Shown here: piece after piece, positions 52,301-61,903 of the stretch | Layout: the number at the start of each line of letters is the position of its first letter | Numbering within the stretch: position 1 is the stretch's first letter | Assembly: GCF_029223255.1 (NCBI RefSeq) | Contig: NZ_JARHUC010000001.1 | Location: forward strand, 310,001 to 374,000 | Reading direction: 5' to 3' | Origin: Albimonas marina | Lineage (GTDB): Bacteria > Pseudomonadota > Alphaproteobacteria > Rhodobacterales > Rhodobacteraceae | Length of the DNA stretch: 64,000 nucleotides | Translations under genes and position numbers: made by a program | Notes under the pieces: generated by a model | The model's input: only the letters and a program-made list of their open reading frames with translations | Told to the model about the DNA's origin: nothing | The model's database searches: none

Positions 52301-55300
52301 CAGCGACGCGCGCGGCCCGGCGCCTGCGCCGTCGCCGATGTCGGCGAGGCCGCCGCCGCCGGCGATGGACTGCACCACCAGCCCGTCGGCGTAGTCGCCC
52401 GAGGTGGCGATCCCGCCGCCGAAGGTCATCGCCACGTCGGCGTTCCAGCCGCCGGTGGCGCCGGTCGCGCCCAGCTGCACGGGCAGGACGCCGCCGCTCC
52501 AGCCGTCGCGGCCGTTAGGCGCCGAGGCCTGGCCGCCACCGCCCGAGATCGACTGCACCACCACGCCGCGCGCGGCGTCGCCCGCGGTCTGCACCCGCGT
52601 GGCCCCGGCCGGGTCCACGCCCATCTCGACCGCGACCGCGCCCCCGTAGGAGCTGCCGCCGCCCGAGGCGCCCAGCGTGACGCGCGACAGCCACGGGGCC
52701 GGCGTCAGCGCCAGCCCCCCGCCGCCGCCCACCGACTGCACCAGCGCCGCGGTCGACCCGGCGCCGCCGGTGACCAGGGTCGCCTCGCCGATGTCGAGGG
52801 TCAGGTCGCCCGGATCGGCGATCGCGTCGCCGTTGCGGTTCGCCTGGCCGGTGCCGTTGGAGCCGCCGAGACGCATCTCGACCACCCCCTCGCGGTTCGA
52901 GACCGCGAGCGGCTGCGAGGTTCCCAGCGCCCCGACGCCGCCGCCGCCCACCACGTTCTGCACCAGCAGGCCGATCGCGCCGTCGCCGCCGGTCTGGATC
53001 AGCGCGTCGTCGCCCATCGTGGCGCTCAGCGCCGCGGACCCGAAGGTCCCGCCGTAGTCGCCGCCGACCAGCAGGCCGGTCCGGCCGGAACCGGTGGTTG
53101 CGCGCACGGTCGTCGAGCCGACGGCCGCGATGCCGCCGCCGCCCTGGATCTCCTGGATCACCGCGCCGTTGGCGCCCCAGCCATTGGTGAAGAACGTGCT
53201 GCCCGAGAGCGTCACGTCCAGCCCCCCGGCCGCCGCGGTCTGGTCCACGCCCTGGACCTTCTGGCGGTCCGCCGCCCCGGCCGAGGTCGCGCCCGAGGCG
53301 CCGACCCGGATCGAGACCGAGGCCATGGAGTCCGAGGTCGGATCGTGGCTCAGCCCCGCGACCCCGCCGCCGCCGGAGATCGACTGCACGATCGCCGCCT
53401 CGGCATGGTCGCCCCAGGTGCGGATCCAGCCGCCCAGCTCGGTCACGACATGCAGGTTCTGCATCCCGATCTCGGGCGAGGACTGGCCGAGGTCGATGCG
53501 CATCTTGTAGGCGTTCGGGTCGGGCGTGTTGGCCGCCGGCTGCGGCGGGATCTTCTTGCCGTTCGCCTCGTCGAGCGTCCAGGACGCGCCGCCGGCGGAG
53601 CCGATCACGCCGCCCCCGCCGCCGATCGCCTGCACCACCACCGCGTCGGCGTCGGCGCCGTAGGTCTGGATGTCGCCGTCGGCCACGAAGCTCGCGGCCT
53701 CGGGGACCTCGTCGGGCGAGACGTTGGCGCCCAGGATCGAGATCTCGCGGGTGACCGTGGTGGACTCGCCCGCGCTCGCGCGCTCCAGCAGCTCGAAGCC
53801 GTTGGCGACGCCGCCGCCGGCCTGCACGCTCTGCGCCACGATCCCCCGCGCCCCCACGCCCAGCGTGGTGATGAAGGAGCCGTCGTCCAGGGAGACGTCG
53901 AACCGGTCGGCGCCGCCGCAGGGGATGTTCGGCAGGCAGCCGGAGGCCGAGCCCATCGTCACCACGCCGGAGGAGAGCGAGGTGGTCTGCGCCCGGTCGA
54001 TCTCGGCCGGGGTCAGCACGACCACGCCGCCGCCGACGCCGACCGACTGCACGATCGCCGCATAGCCGGCGTCGCCGCGGGTGGTGACGTCGTCCACGAG
54101 ATGCATCGTCGCGCCGCCCGCGTGCCCGGCCCCGTAGGTCTCGACGCCCGAGCCCAGCGTCAGCTCGAACAGCAGGTCCAGCGCGGCCTGCTCCGCGTTC
54201 TCGGGATCGTAGCGGCGCAGGGCCGAGCCGTAGGCGAGCGTCGACATCGTGGTGCCGCCGCCGCCCGCCACCGACTGCACGATCACGCCGGGGGAGGCGT
54301 AGCCGTTGGCGTTGATCTTGGTGCCGTGCTCGAGCCGCGCCGCGACCGGGCCCGCGTCGCCCTGGCCGCCGTCGGCGCCGTGACGCAGCAGGCGCGCGCC
54401 CTCGATGCCCGAGACGCCGCCGCCGCCGCCGACCGACTGCACGATCAGGCCCGGGCTGCGCACGCCGTTGGTGACGATGCGGAAGGCGCCCTGCGCCGCG
54501 GCCTCGCCGCCGTTCCCGCCGCGCCCGCCGTCGCCGCCGGCGATGAAGTCGAGATGCGCGCCCCGGAACAGGGCGTTGAAGTTGTCGACGAAGATCGTGC
54601 GGTCGTCGACGTCGAGATGCTTCAGCGACAGCTCGGCCGCGGTCAGCGGCGCCGTGCCGATGCCGCCCATGCCGCCGCCGCCGCCCACCGACTGCACCGT
54701 CAGGCCGAAGGCCGCGGCGCCGTTGGTGGTGATGCGCCCGCCCTCGCCGTTCGCCTCGGCGCGGGCGGCGTTCGCGCCCTCGCCGCCCTCGCCGGAGCCG
54801 CCGATGCCCAGGCGCACGGCCGCCGCAGGCAGCGCCTCGTCGCCGCGGTCGTAGAGCGAGGCGACGTCGAGCTCCTCGAACGCCGCGTCCTCGTTGGTCT
54901 GGGGCTCGCCGTCCTCCTCGGGGGCCTCGGTCTCGGCGTCGATCCCGAGGTTGCCGACCAGGCGGGAGGCGCTGCCGCCCATGCCGCCGCCGCCGCCGAT
55001 GGACTGCAGCAACACGCCATGCGCGCGGTCGCCGTAGGTCAGCACCTCGGCGTCCTCGCCCAGGCGGAAGCCGACCTGGCCGCCCTTGCCGCCCGCGCCG
55101 CCGGTGCCGCCGATGCGCAGGGACAGGTCGAGGAAGCCGATGGAGTCGTGGGGCACCGCGCCCCCGCCCACGCCGCCGCCGCCGCCGATGGACTGCAGCA
55201 CCACGCCGTCGGCGTAGTCGCCATGGGTGACCACCGCGCCGTCGAGCGTGGGCATCATGAAGCGCGTCGCGTCGCCGGACTCCACCTCGGTGGCCGCCAC

Positions 55301-58300
55301 CGCGAAGTCGCCGCCTGCGCCGCCCTCGCCGCCGCGGCCGCCCACGTTGACGTTCAGCGCCCAGGGCCGCTCGATCTGCTCCTTGATCTCCTGCAGCTCG
55401 AGGCCGAAGTCGATCACGTTCTTCTCGCCGTCCTCCTCGGCGCCGCCGCCGCCGAAGTTTCCGCCCAGGCCGCCGCCGCCGCCGACGCTCTGCAGCAGCA
55501 CGCCGTCGCCGTCGGCGCCGAAGGTCTCGATCACGCCGGCCAGGTTCGCCTCGGCGATGCGTCCGCCTTCGCCGCCGCCGCCGCCGGTCATGCCCACGCC
55601 CACCGTCAGGCGGGGCGCCTTGAGCTTGCCGTTCAGCTTCTGCAGCACCGCGTCCGTCAGCTTCGAGGTGAACGAGACCGACGCGGTCTGCGAGGCGCCG
55701 CCGCCGCCGCCCACGCCGTGCATCACCATCCCGCGCGCGCCCTCGCCATGGGTGCGCAGGTAGGTCTCGGCGCCCAGGTCGGCCGTCATGCGCCCGGCGT
55801 CGCTGGCGCCGTCGCCGCCGTAGCCGCCGATGTTGATCGCCATCTTCACGCCGACGCCTTCGCCGAACTTCTTGGTGCCCGCGCCCGCGACGCCGCCGTT
55901 GCCGCCGCCCTTGGCGATGCTCTGCGCCAGGATCGCGTTCGAGTTCGGACCCCAGGTCTCGATCGCCGTCGCGCCTTCCAGGCTCAGGTCGACGTCGCCG
56001 CCGGTGCCGCCGGCGCCGCCGTTGCCGCCCATCGAGATCGAGACGGAGGTGTTGACCTTCAGCGACTTGACGTTCGGCTCCTCCTCGCCCGGGATCGCCT
56101 CCTTCAGCCGGTCGATGAACAGCGAGGCCGCCGCCATCGAGGAGCCGTCGCCCCCGTCGCCGCCGCCGCCGCCGACGGACTGGGCCAGGATCCCGTGGCC
56201 GCCGTCGCCCCGCGTGGCGATGCTCACGTCCGTGAGGTCGAGCGAGACCGCCTTGCCCTCGCCGCCCTTGCCGCCCTTGCCGCCGACCGCCGCCGCGCCG
56301 GCGATGGCGACCTGCAGGTCGAAGGCCGGGATCGGCAGGTCGATCGCATAGGCCAGCGCGTCGGCCGAGCCGCCGAGGCCGCCGCCCCCGCCCACCGACT
56401 GCGCCACCAGGCCGTGGTTGTTCGACACCCCGTCCTTCAGCGCGTCGCCGCCCGTGGCGATGGAGACGTCGTCGAGGCTGATCTTCACCTCCCCGGCGTC
56501 GCCGCCTTCGCCGCCCTTGCCGCCGACCGCCACCGCGCTGCCGAAGCCCACGCTGACGTCGGTGGAGGTGGCCGCGCCGCCGGCGCCGCCCCCGCGCCCG
56601 ATGGAATGCGCGACCAGGCCGCGGGCGTGGCTGCCCCAGGTGGTCACGTCCAGCGCCTCGGCCGTGATGTCGACCTCGCCGCCCTCGCCCCCGGTCGAGC
56701 CGCCGCCGGCGATGGCCACCGAGGTCAGCGCGAAGACCCCGAAGGAGAGCGAGCGCGCGTCGCCCCCGGTGCCGCCGCCGCCGCCGATCGACTGCACCAG
56801 CGCGCCATGGGCGTTGTCGCCCTGGGTGAAGATGCTGTTGCGCAGGCCCTCGTCGCCCGCCTCGACCTCGAGCGTCACCTTGCCGCCGTCGCCGGTCGTT
56901 CCGCCGTCGCCGCCCACTGCCACGTTGGGCACGCGGGAGGCGATGGCGAACACGTCGCCGCCGTTGCCGCCGCCGCCGCCGATGGAATGCGCCAGCAGGC
57001 CGAAGGAATACTTGCCCCGGGTCTGGATGTTGGTTCCGGAGTGGAGCGTCGCGGTCACCGCGCCGCCCGCGCCGCCGCCGCCGCCCTGGCCGCCGACGGT
57101 GGCGACGCCCGCCGCCCCGCCCACGTCGATCACGTCGCCGCCGCCGCCGCCGATGGACTGCAGCACCGCGCCCGCCGAGGCGTCGGCCCTGGTCAGGATG
57201 CGGCCGCCGTCGCTCTCGAGCACGACCTCCCCGCCCGGGGTGCCGTCGCCGCCGGCGCCGGCCACCACCACGCCCTCGTCCGTGTCCGCGGTGACCCCGG
57301 CGCCGTCGGTGGTCAGCGACCCGCCGCCGCCCGCGATCGACTGCATCAGCAGCCCGTGGGAGCCGTAGCCGTCGGTGCGCACGTCGAAGCGGCCCGCGGC
57401 GCTGACCTTGCCCGCGGTCCCGCTGTTGCCGCCCTTGGTCTCGCCGGCGCTGAACAGCGAATACTCCGAGTCGGCCGACCCGCCGCCCCCCGCCAGCGAC
57501 TGCATCACGATGCCGATCGAACGGCCGTACTGGGTCGAGATCACCGGCGCGACGCCGTCCTCGCCCGTCGGCAGGACCAGGGTCACGTCGCCGGCATTGC
57601 CGCCGCGACCCGCCTCCGAGCCGTGGAAGTCGACCAGCCCGCCCGGCGTGCGCACGCCGCCGCCCGAGCCGCCCTTGGCGTGGATCATCACCCCCGCCGA
57701 GTTCGCCCCCTGGGTGACGATCGAGGCGCCCGAGCCCAGCACGACCTTCAGGTCGCCCGTGTCGCCGCCGCGCCCGCCGTTGGAGTTGGTGGAGTTGCCG
57801 AGCCCCCCCAGCGCCCCCTGGGCGTAGAGCGCCACGCCCATGATGTTGTTGCCGGCGACGTCGACCTGGGCCCCGTCGGCGAGCTTGATGCGCGAGGTCC
57901 CCAGGGCCCCGGTCTCCGGGTCTATGCCCGCGTCGCCGCCCTGGCCGCCGTCGGCCCGCGAGATCCCGTCCTTCGACGCGCCCCCGGCCGCGCCGTAGGT
58001 GGCGGCCAGGATGCCGGCGGACTGGTAGATGAAATAGGGGATCGCCTCGACCTGGCAGACCGCGCCTTCCAGGCAGGCGCGGTCGATCACCTCGTCCTCG
58101 GGCGTCGCGGCCGGGGCGGAGTCGCGGGTGCGCAGCTCGATGCGCCCGTCATGAGCAACGTCGACCCGGCCCGAGTCGCCGCCGTCGCCGCCGTCCACGC
58201 CGATCGACTTGGAGGTGATGCCGGCGTAGCCCGCCTGGCTCGCCGCGAAGATTCCGTAGGCGTGGCCGGTCCTGTCGACATAGGTGCGCAGCAGGATGTC

Positions 58301-59272
58301 GCCCACGCTGTCGACGGACACCGCGCCGGCGTCGCCGCCCGAGGAGGTGGGATCGGCGCCGTGGCCGCTGGCGCTCTGCGCATAGATGCCGGCCGCGAGA
58401 TCGCTCAGCGGATCCGGGCCGACCTTGCAGTCGAGCGAGAGGACGTCGCACATCCGGATGCTTCCGGTGTTGGTCACCGTCACCTGGCCGGCGTCGCCGG
58501 CGCTGCCGCCCCGGGGCTCGCCGTCGGTGGTGTCGCGCTCGCCGCCCGAGCCGGAGGTGCTGGAGGCGAGGATCGCCACCGCCCCGACCCGCGGCGTCCC
58601 GAAGGCCTGCGCGGCCGAGGCCGGCTCGAAGTCGATCCTCCCGGCGTTGGTGACGTCGACCGTGCCCCCGTCGCCCCCGTCGCCCCCGTCGCCGCCGCCG
58701 AAGGTCTGGTCGCGCGCGTCGCGTCCCTCGCCGCCGACCGAGGCGGCGTAGAGGCCGAAGACCAGGCCGCCGCGGTCCCACAGGCCGGCGGCGGAATCGT
58801 CGCCGCCATGGGCCGCGAAGTTCAGGTCTCTCACCGAGATGCTCGACTGGTTGTCGAGGGTGATCTCGCCGCCCGCGCCGCTCGCGCCCGCGTCGTCCTT
58901 GTCGTCCGCCCCCTGTCCGCCGCGCAGCCGCACGGCCAGGCCTGCGAACTGCCCGCGGTCCGGGATCCAGCCCAGCGTGTTGTAGTTGGTCAGGGTGTAG
59001 GAGCCCGCTGGATCGGCGTCCTGGTCGTCGTCGCCGGTCGCGTTCGGACCGGTGAACAGGACCTGCGCGCCGGCGACGCCGGCGTCCGCGGGAATGGTGC
59101 AGGATTCGGGCCCCACCCGCCCCGGCGGGCAATCGGCCAGCTGCGCGGCGGCCCGCGTCGCGACGAGCGCCCCGCTCATCCCCAGCGCCGCGGCGCAGCA
59201 GGACCCGAGCAGCACGGCGCGCAGCCGCGGACGCGCGCCGACGGCGCGCGTGTCGATGATCTGAAAGGACAT
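49316..59272 (-). CDS. giant Gly-rich autotransporter with beta-barrel domain
   Basis: The start is set at ATG 59272 (after GGGGAAGCCGTC), giving 3318 residues. An extended signal peptide (about residues 15-43, RAVLLGSCCAAALGMSGALV then ATRAAAQ) leads into a passenger of about 2950 residues made of many degenerate repeats around a VLVQSIGGGGGxGG core, each usually followed by polar beta-strand segments. The last 300 or so residues (from LGCGETGGRSVDWE) form a type V autotransporter barrel ending in VNVRF with the terminal Phe. Several passenger loops carry close Cys pairs (SLDCKV, ACLEGAVC, GCLPNIPCGG, TCATT). It is likely a surface fibre or adhesin; target unknown. Confidence 0.92.
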   Translation of the reverse strand: MSFQIIDTRAVGARPRLRAVLLGSCCAAALGMSGALVATRAAAQLADCPPGRVGPESCTIPADAGVAGAQVLFTGPNATGDDDQDADPAGSYTLTNYNTLGWIPDRGQFAGLAVRLRGGQGADDKDDAGASGAGGEITLDNQSSISVRDLNFAAHGGDDSAAGLWDRGGLVFGLYAASVGGEGRDARDQTFGGGDGGDGGDGGTVDVTNAGRIDFEPASAAQAFGTPRVGAVAILASSTSGSGGERDTTDGEPRGGSAGDAGQVTVTNTGSIRMCDVLSLDCKVGPDPLSDLAAGIYAQSASGHGADPTSSGGDAGAVSVDSVGDILLRTYVDRTGHAYGIFAASQAGYAGITSKSIGVDGGDGGDSGRVDVAHDGRIELRTRDSAPAATPEDEVIDRACLEGAVCQVEAIPYFIYQSAGILAATYGAAGGASKDGISRADGGQGGDAGIDPETGALGTSRIKLADGAQVDVAGNNIMGVALYAQGALGGLGNSTNSNGGRGGDTGDLKVVLGSGASIVTQGANSAGVMIHAKGGSGGGVRTPGGLVDFHGSEAGRGGNAGDVTLVLPTGEDGVAPVISTQYGRSIGIVMQSLAGGGGSADSEYSLFSAGETKGGNSGTAGKVSAAGRFDVRTDGYGSHGLLMQSIAGGGGSLTTDGAGVTADTDEGVVVAGAGGDGTPGGEVVLESDGGRILTRADASAGAVLQSIGGGGGDVIDVGGAAGVATVGGQGGGGGAGGAVTATLHSGTNIQTRGKYSFGLLAHSIGGGGGNGGDVFAIASRVPNVAVGGDGGTTGDGGKVTLEVEAGDEGLRNSIFTQGDNAHGALVQSIGGGGGTGGDARSLSFGVFALTSVAIAGGGSTGGEGGEVDITAEALDVTTWGSHARGLVAHSIGRGGGAGGAATSTDVSVGFGSAVAVGGKGGEGGDAGEVKISLDDVSIATGGDALKDGVSNNHGLVAQSVGGGGGLGGSADALAYAIDLPIPAFDLQVAIAGAAAVGGKGGKGGEGKAVSLDLTDVSIATRGDGGHGILAQSVGGGGGDGGDGSSMAAASLFIDRLKEAIPGEEEPNVKSLKVNTSVSISMGGNGGAGGTGGDVDLSLEGATAIETWGPNSNAILAQSIAKGGGNGGVAGAGTKKFGEGVGVKMAINIGGYGGDGASDAGRMTADLGAETYLRTHGEGARGMVMHGVGGGGGASQTASVSFTSKLTDAVLQKLNGKLKAPRLTVGVGMTGGGGGEGGRIAEANLAGVIETFGADGDGVLLQSVGGGGGLGGNFGGGGAEEDGEKNVIDFGLELQEIKEQIERPWALNVNVGGRGGEGGAGGDFAVAATEVESGDATRFMMPTLDGAVVTHGDYADGVVLQSIGGGGGVGGGAVPHDSIGFLDLSLRIGGTGGAGGKGGQVGFRLGEDAEVLTYGDRAHGVLLQSIGGGGGMGGSASRLVGNLGIDAETEAPEEDGEPQTNEDAAFEELDVASLYDRGDEALPAAAVRLGIGGSGEGGEGANAARAEANGEGGRITTNGAAAFGLTVQSVGGGGGMGGIGTAPLTAAELSLKHLDVDDRTIFVDNFNALFRGAHLDFIAGGDGGRGGNGGEAAAQGAFRIVTNGVRSPGLIVQSVGGGGGVSGIEGARLLRHGADGGQGDAGPVAARLEHGTKINANGYASPGVIVQSVAGGGGTTMSTLAYGSALRRYDPENAEQAALDLLFELTLGSGVETYGAGHAGGATMHLVDDVTTRGDAGYAAIVQSVGVGGGVVVLTPAEIDRAQTTSLSSGVVTMGSASGCLPNIPCGGADRFDVSLDDGSFITTLGVGARGIVAQSVQAGGGVANGFELLERASAGESTTVTREISILGANVSPDEVPEAASFVADGDIQTYGADADAVVVQAIGGGGGVIGSAGGASWTLDEANGKKIPPQPAANTPDPNAYKMRIDLGQSSPEIGMQNLHVVTELGGWIRTWGDHAEAAIVQSISGGGGVAGLSHDPTSDSMASVSIRVGASGATSAGAADRQKVQGVDQTAAAGGLDVTLSGSTFFTNGWGANGAVIQEIQGGGGIAAVGSTTVRATTGSGRTGLLVGGDYGGTFGSAALSATMGDDALIQTGGDGAIGLLVQNVVGGGGVGALGTSQPLAVSNREGVVEMRLGGSNGTGQANRNGDAIADPGDLTLDIGEATLVTGGAGSTAALVQSVGGGGGLALTPAPWLSRVTLGASGGGSSYGGAVAVEMGVDPAGATRVQTAGDAARGVVVQSISGGGGQASAPNGRDGWSGGVLPVQLGATGATGGWNADVAMTFGGGIATSGDYADGLVVQSIAGGGGLADIGDGAGAGPRASLTLGQTQGGGRAGKASLTHTGRGVGGGSIDTEGAGAYGVLVQSIGGGGGAASFGHSADGAVLTLGATSAGDDDRGAGKAQILREYAGEGPTGAETSSLARVVTRGDDAHALAAQSIAGGGGVARIGGAQKNVTLQLGGRGGEGADRADDVNVGFYGRLVTVGDRAIGIVAQSISGGGGIASAGSGSVSEVRLGGLEGYRGTAGAGSVDVTLGGPQGCSLTALDTCATTYGEGAHGIVAQSIAGGGGIGGDVSLADGLTLIYSRSVGYAPSTIEQMNGEGDAGYVGVNVDRPLVTYGDGAYGVIAQSLGGGGGLGGDAQGPFAGLNTNGDVGRGGAIDFIMQPEAAVIANGRNSTAVFLQSLGAANGRGMQDVWIDAFINGYVQGGSGPSAYGLLMHGGGAENAITVFQGATITALSGEAIRYITRNDPYDSHLSIRNAGVIDGNVSFKKGRVEGGVDGSAFGPRGVRTPGGAAASLAAGPEVLAVRPAPPPAITLVNRRGGVLRGAERYDADVLNRGLLVAGDPGDHADLVIAGDFEQGSSGTLAVDAEPLKGRGDVIRVAGDATLDGALSLAPRALIGGAEHRVMEVGGDIFGAFDRLGGAIFRFEQRIENGGVTLRATGVELASGLGGQEAEAARYLERLFLTGDRDFARLFGKLELAAQGGALGSALSGATLGATMAGEAATFELTRDRFDTLLGCGETGGRSVDWETGGLGGYLTLLGSGRHLDQDASGAAAGYEGDAWTAGFATTLEVAPGWLVSGALGWETLNLARQGGGGSVEGTTGFLGAAVTRERGALSLSGAATAGWSEFDSRRFAGPLAPGQARSEHGALSLGLRARAAWTQALEGGAWLKPSLDLDLIHVSSQGFTETGAGRQALRVSDAAATAFVVTPSLEAGLRRELGESGGDPLGLRAWARAGVSFSTLDSYDADVRFARDATGIAGFANGAAQAQAVGRLGLGVALEVGDRADVGVSYEGAAGDGYAGQAGRLSVNVRF

Positions 59273-59702
59273 GACGGCTTCCCCAAGCACCCAATCCACC
59301 CGACGGACCCCGCCGAGCCGCCGCGTGCGCCATCTCCCACCAGACATCGGGACGCGGTTCACGTTACGTTTATCGAGGTGAATTGGTTTGGCAAGCATAT
59401 GAAATGGAATGGCATACCAGAATCCACGCCGGCCCTTCCCGGCTTGGCCGGCGTCGGAGTCCGCGCTGCGCGAGAATGCGCGCCGCGGTCCGCCGAAGGT
59501 TCCTGCACGAAACCGAATCGCCGCCGCCGAGCTCGCTCCGGCGCTTCGCTCCGCCTTGGATTCGAGGGTTGCGCGCCGGCCTCGGCCCGGATCTCCGTAT
59601 TGCGTCCGGCCTCTCCGATACGATGCGCGGCCTGATCTCCCGGGCGCTCCGACGCCGGCGTCCCAGCCCGGGCGACGCGATGCGGCGCCGCCCGGGCGAC
59701 AT
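59273..59702. other. autotransporter upstream region
   Basis: This 430-bp gap has no gene I can support. On the minus strand TTGCCA (59394-59389) and TAAACG (59372-59367) are spaced by 16 bp, about 95 bp before the autotransporter start. This is a weak promoter candidate in an AT-richer stretch (59355-59415). The rest, to the SDR stop at 59703, is GC-rich without clear features. Confidence 0.45.
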
Positions 59703-60482
59703 TCAGACGGTGGGCACGGTCCCGCCGTCGATCACCACCTCGGTCCCGGTGATCGCGCCGGCGCGGGGGGAGGCGAGGAAGGCGATCAGGTTCGCGACCT
59801 CGCCGGGCGTCGCGGGGCGGCCCAGCGGGATGCCGCCGAGCGCCTCCATGACGATCCGCCGGCCGCCCTCGCGGTCCGTGCCCGCCTCGGCCGCCAGCCG
59901 GTCGGCGAGCGCGACCGAGGCCTCGGTGTCGATCCAGCCCGGCGCGACCCTGACCACCCGCACGCCGCGCGGCGCGGACTCCTTCGACAGGGCCTTGGAG
60001 TAGGTCGAGAGGGCGGCCTTGGCCGCCGCGTAGGCGGTGGTCGCCTCGGGCAAAGGCAGGCGCGCCTGGATCGAGGAGACGTGGATCACCACGCCCGAGC
60101 CCTGCGCCAGCATCCCCGGAACCAGCGCCCGGTCGAGCCGCACCGCCGGCAGCAGGTTCATCGCCAGCTCCTGCGCCCACTCCGCCTCCCCCAGCGCCGC
60201 GAAGCCGCCGGCGGGGGAGGCGCTGCCGCCCAGCACGTGCACCAGCGCGTCGACCCCGCCGAGGCGCTCGCGGACCGCTTCGGCGACGGTCGCGCAGCCC
60301 TCCGGCGTGGTCAGGTCGGCCGCGACGAACAGGTCCACGGGCAGGTCGTCGGGGCGGCTGCGGGCGGTGGTCAGCACCTGCACCCCCAGCTCGCGGAACA
60401 GCGCGACGGTCGCCGCTCCCGCCCCGCGGGTGCCGGAGGTGATCAGCGCGCGCTGGCCCGAGAGGTCGAGAAAGCCGCTCAT
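59703..60482 (-). CDS. short-chain dehydrogenase/reductase
   Basis: The 259-residue SDR has a glycine-rich cofactor motif T-S-G-T-R-G-A-G, then the NxG-equivalent LVHVLGGS, an active-site Ser in [16 protein letters not shown] and the YxxxK pair in [17 protein letters not shown]. The C-terminal GxxDTE and [10 protein letters not shown] match classical SDRs. Its substrate is unknown. It overlaps the upstream NTF2-like gene by 4 bp, so both are one operon under the divergent LysR-type regulator. Confidence 0.92.
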   Translation of the reverse strand: MSGFLDLSGQRALITSGTRGAGAATVALFRELGVQVLTTARSRPDDLPVDLFVAADLTTPEGCATVAEAVRERLGGVDALVHVLGGSASPAGGFAALGEAEWAQELAMNLLPAVRLDRALVPGMLAQGSGVVIHVSSIQARLPLPEATTAYAAAKAALSTYSKALSKESAPRGVRVVRVAPGWIDTEASVALADRLAAEAGTDREGGRRIVMEALGGIPLGRPATPGEVANLIAFLASPRAGAITGTEVVIDGGTVPTV

Positions 60483-60823
60483 GCCCCGATCTCCAGCCGG
60501 CGGATGCCGGCCGCGCCGGTCTCGAAGGCGAAGCGCAGCACGGCGGGGGCGCCGGGGAAGTCGCCGGTCACCCGGACGCGCACCCGCAGGCGGCCGCCCT
60601 CCTCGGCCGCGTCCAGCGGCGCGTTGCGGAAGCGATACCGGTCATGGGCGCCCTGCCACCAGGCGCGGATCGCCTCGCGCCCGACATGGATCGCGCCCTC
60701 GTCCCTCACCTCGCCGTCGGGCGAAAAGCTGCGGGCGAGCGCCTCGGCGTCGCGCGCCGCATCCGCGGCGAAGAAGGCGGAGACGGCCGCGGGAAGGGGC
60801 GGGGCGGGAAGGTCGAGGCTCAT
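60479..60823 (-). CDS. NTF2-like/SnoaL-type small protein
   Basis: The ATG at 60823 gives 114 residues: [34 protein letters not shown], then [21 protein letters not shown] and [20 protein letters not shown]. This is the cone-shaped NTF2/SnoaL fold, used by isomerases, dehydratases and binding proteins. No catalytic role can be assigned by eye. It starts the two-gene operon with the SDR and faces the LysR gene across 124 bp. Confidence 0.82.
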   Translation of the reverse strand: MSLDLPAPPLPAAVSAFFAADAARDAEALARSFSPDGEVRDEGAIHVGREAIRAWWQGAHDRYRFRNAPLDAAEEGGRLRVRVRVTGDFPGAPAVLRFAFETGAAGIRRLEIGA

Positions 60824-60947
60824 GACGGCGTCTCCTGTCCTTGCGGGCGCCGGCGAAGGGCCGCCGGCTTCCCCGGACAAGTTGGCCCCGCGCCGCCATC
60901 CTGATAAGCTGGACGATGCGCCATGCGGTGATGAAGGAATCGGGATT

Positions 60948-61850
60948 ATGAAGGGCTTCGCCGAGCTCGACGCGGTGATCGCCGTCGCCCGTCGCGGCAG
61001 CTTCCGCGCCGCCGCCGTCGATCTCGACATGTCCACCACCGCGCTCAGCCACGCCGTCGCGCGGCTCGAGGGGCGGCTGGGCGTGCGCCTGTTCAACCGC
61101 ACCACCCGCTCCGTCGCCCCGACCGAGGCGGGCCGCGCCCTCGTCGCCAGCGCCGCCCCGGCGCTGGAGGCGCTGCGCGAGGCGATGGAGGCGGCGCGCG
61201 AGCAGGCCTCCGCCCCCTCCGGCGTGCTGCGCATCAACAGCGCCCCCGGCGCGGCGCGGCAGATGCTCGACCCGCTGGTGCTGGAGTTCCTGCGCCGCCA
61301 CCCGCAGATGCACGTGGACATCGTGACCGAGGGCCGGCTGGTCGACATCGTGGCCGAGGGCTTCGACCTGGGCGTCCGCGCCGCCGATTTCGTGCCGGCG
61401 GAGATGATCGCCACGCCTCTCGGCCGGCCCCTGCGTCACGCGGTGGTCGCCTCGCCGTCCTTCCTCGCCGGCCGCACGCCGCCGCGCATCCCCCAGGACC
61501 TGCTGGGCCATCCCTGCATCCGGGTGCGTCTGCCCAACGGCGCCCTCTACCGCTGGGCCTTCGAGAAGGCGGGCGAGAGCCTGGCGCTGGAGGTGCAGGG
61601 TCCGCTGACGGTGGACGAGGCCGGACTCGCCCGCCGCGCCGCCCTGGCCGGCGTGGGCTTCGGCTATGTCCACGAATTCGAGGCGGCCGAAGAGATCGCC
61701 GCCGGCCGCCTGGTCCGCGTGCTCGAGGACTGGACCCCGCCGCTGCCGGGCCTGCGCCTCTACCACCCCGGCCGCCGGAACCCCTCCGCCGGGCTGCGCG
61801 CCTTCCTGGCGCTGGCGCGGGAAATGGCGCGGGCGGCGGGCGCCTCCTAG
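60948..61850 (+). CDS. LysR family transcriptional regulator
   Basis: The ATG at 60948 gives 300 residues. The HTH is at residues 3-60 ([59 protein letters not shown]), followed by an effector domain ([23 protein letters not shown]). The [14 protein letters not shown] boundary is typical of the group linked to SDR or oxidoreductase genes. Divergent orientation suggests it controls the NTF2-SDR operon. No single operator stands out in the 124-bp gap. Confidence 0.93.
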   Translation: MKGFAELDAVIAVARRGSFRAAAVDLDMSTTALSHAVARLEGRLGVRLFNRTTRSVAPTEAGRALVASAAPALEALREAMEAAREQASAPSGVLRINSAPGAARQMLDPLVLEFLRRHPQMHVDIVTEGRLVDIVAEGFDLGVRAADFVPAEMIATPLGRPLRHAVVASPSFLAGRTPPRIPQDLLGHPCIRVRLPNGALYRWAFEKAGESLALEVQGPLTVDEAGLARRAALAGVGFGYVHEFEAAEEIAAGRLVRVLEDWTPPLPGLRLYHPGRRNPSAGLRAFLALAREMARAAGAS

Positions 61851-61903
61851 GCGCGCGCAACGGCGGCCTGTTCCCCGCGTCGGTTCCGCAGTAAGCCACG
61901 GCG

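Noticed and set aside
49316-59272. CRISPR-like or tandem-repeat array in the autotransporter region
   Set aside because: The repeats encode protein with degenerate units and no conserved spacer layout; they are coding repeats.
49349-59635. Long plus-strand open frame (about 3428 codons) opposite the autotransporter gene
   Set aside because: No recognisable domain, His/Arg/Ala-rich composition typical of reverse-complement reading, and full overlap with a gene that has a signal peptide, repeats and an intact barrel.
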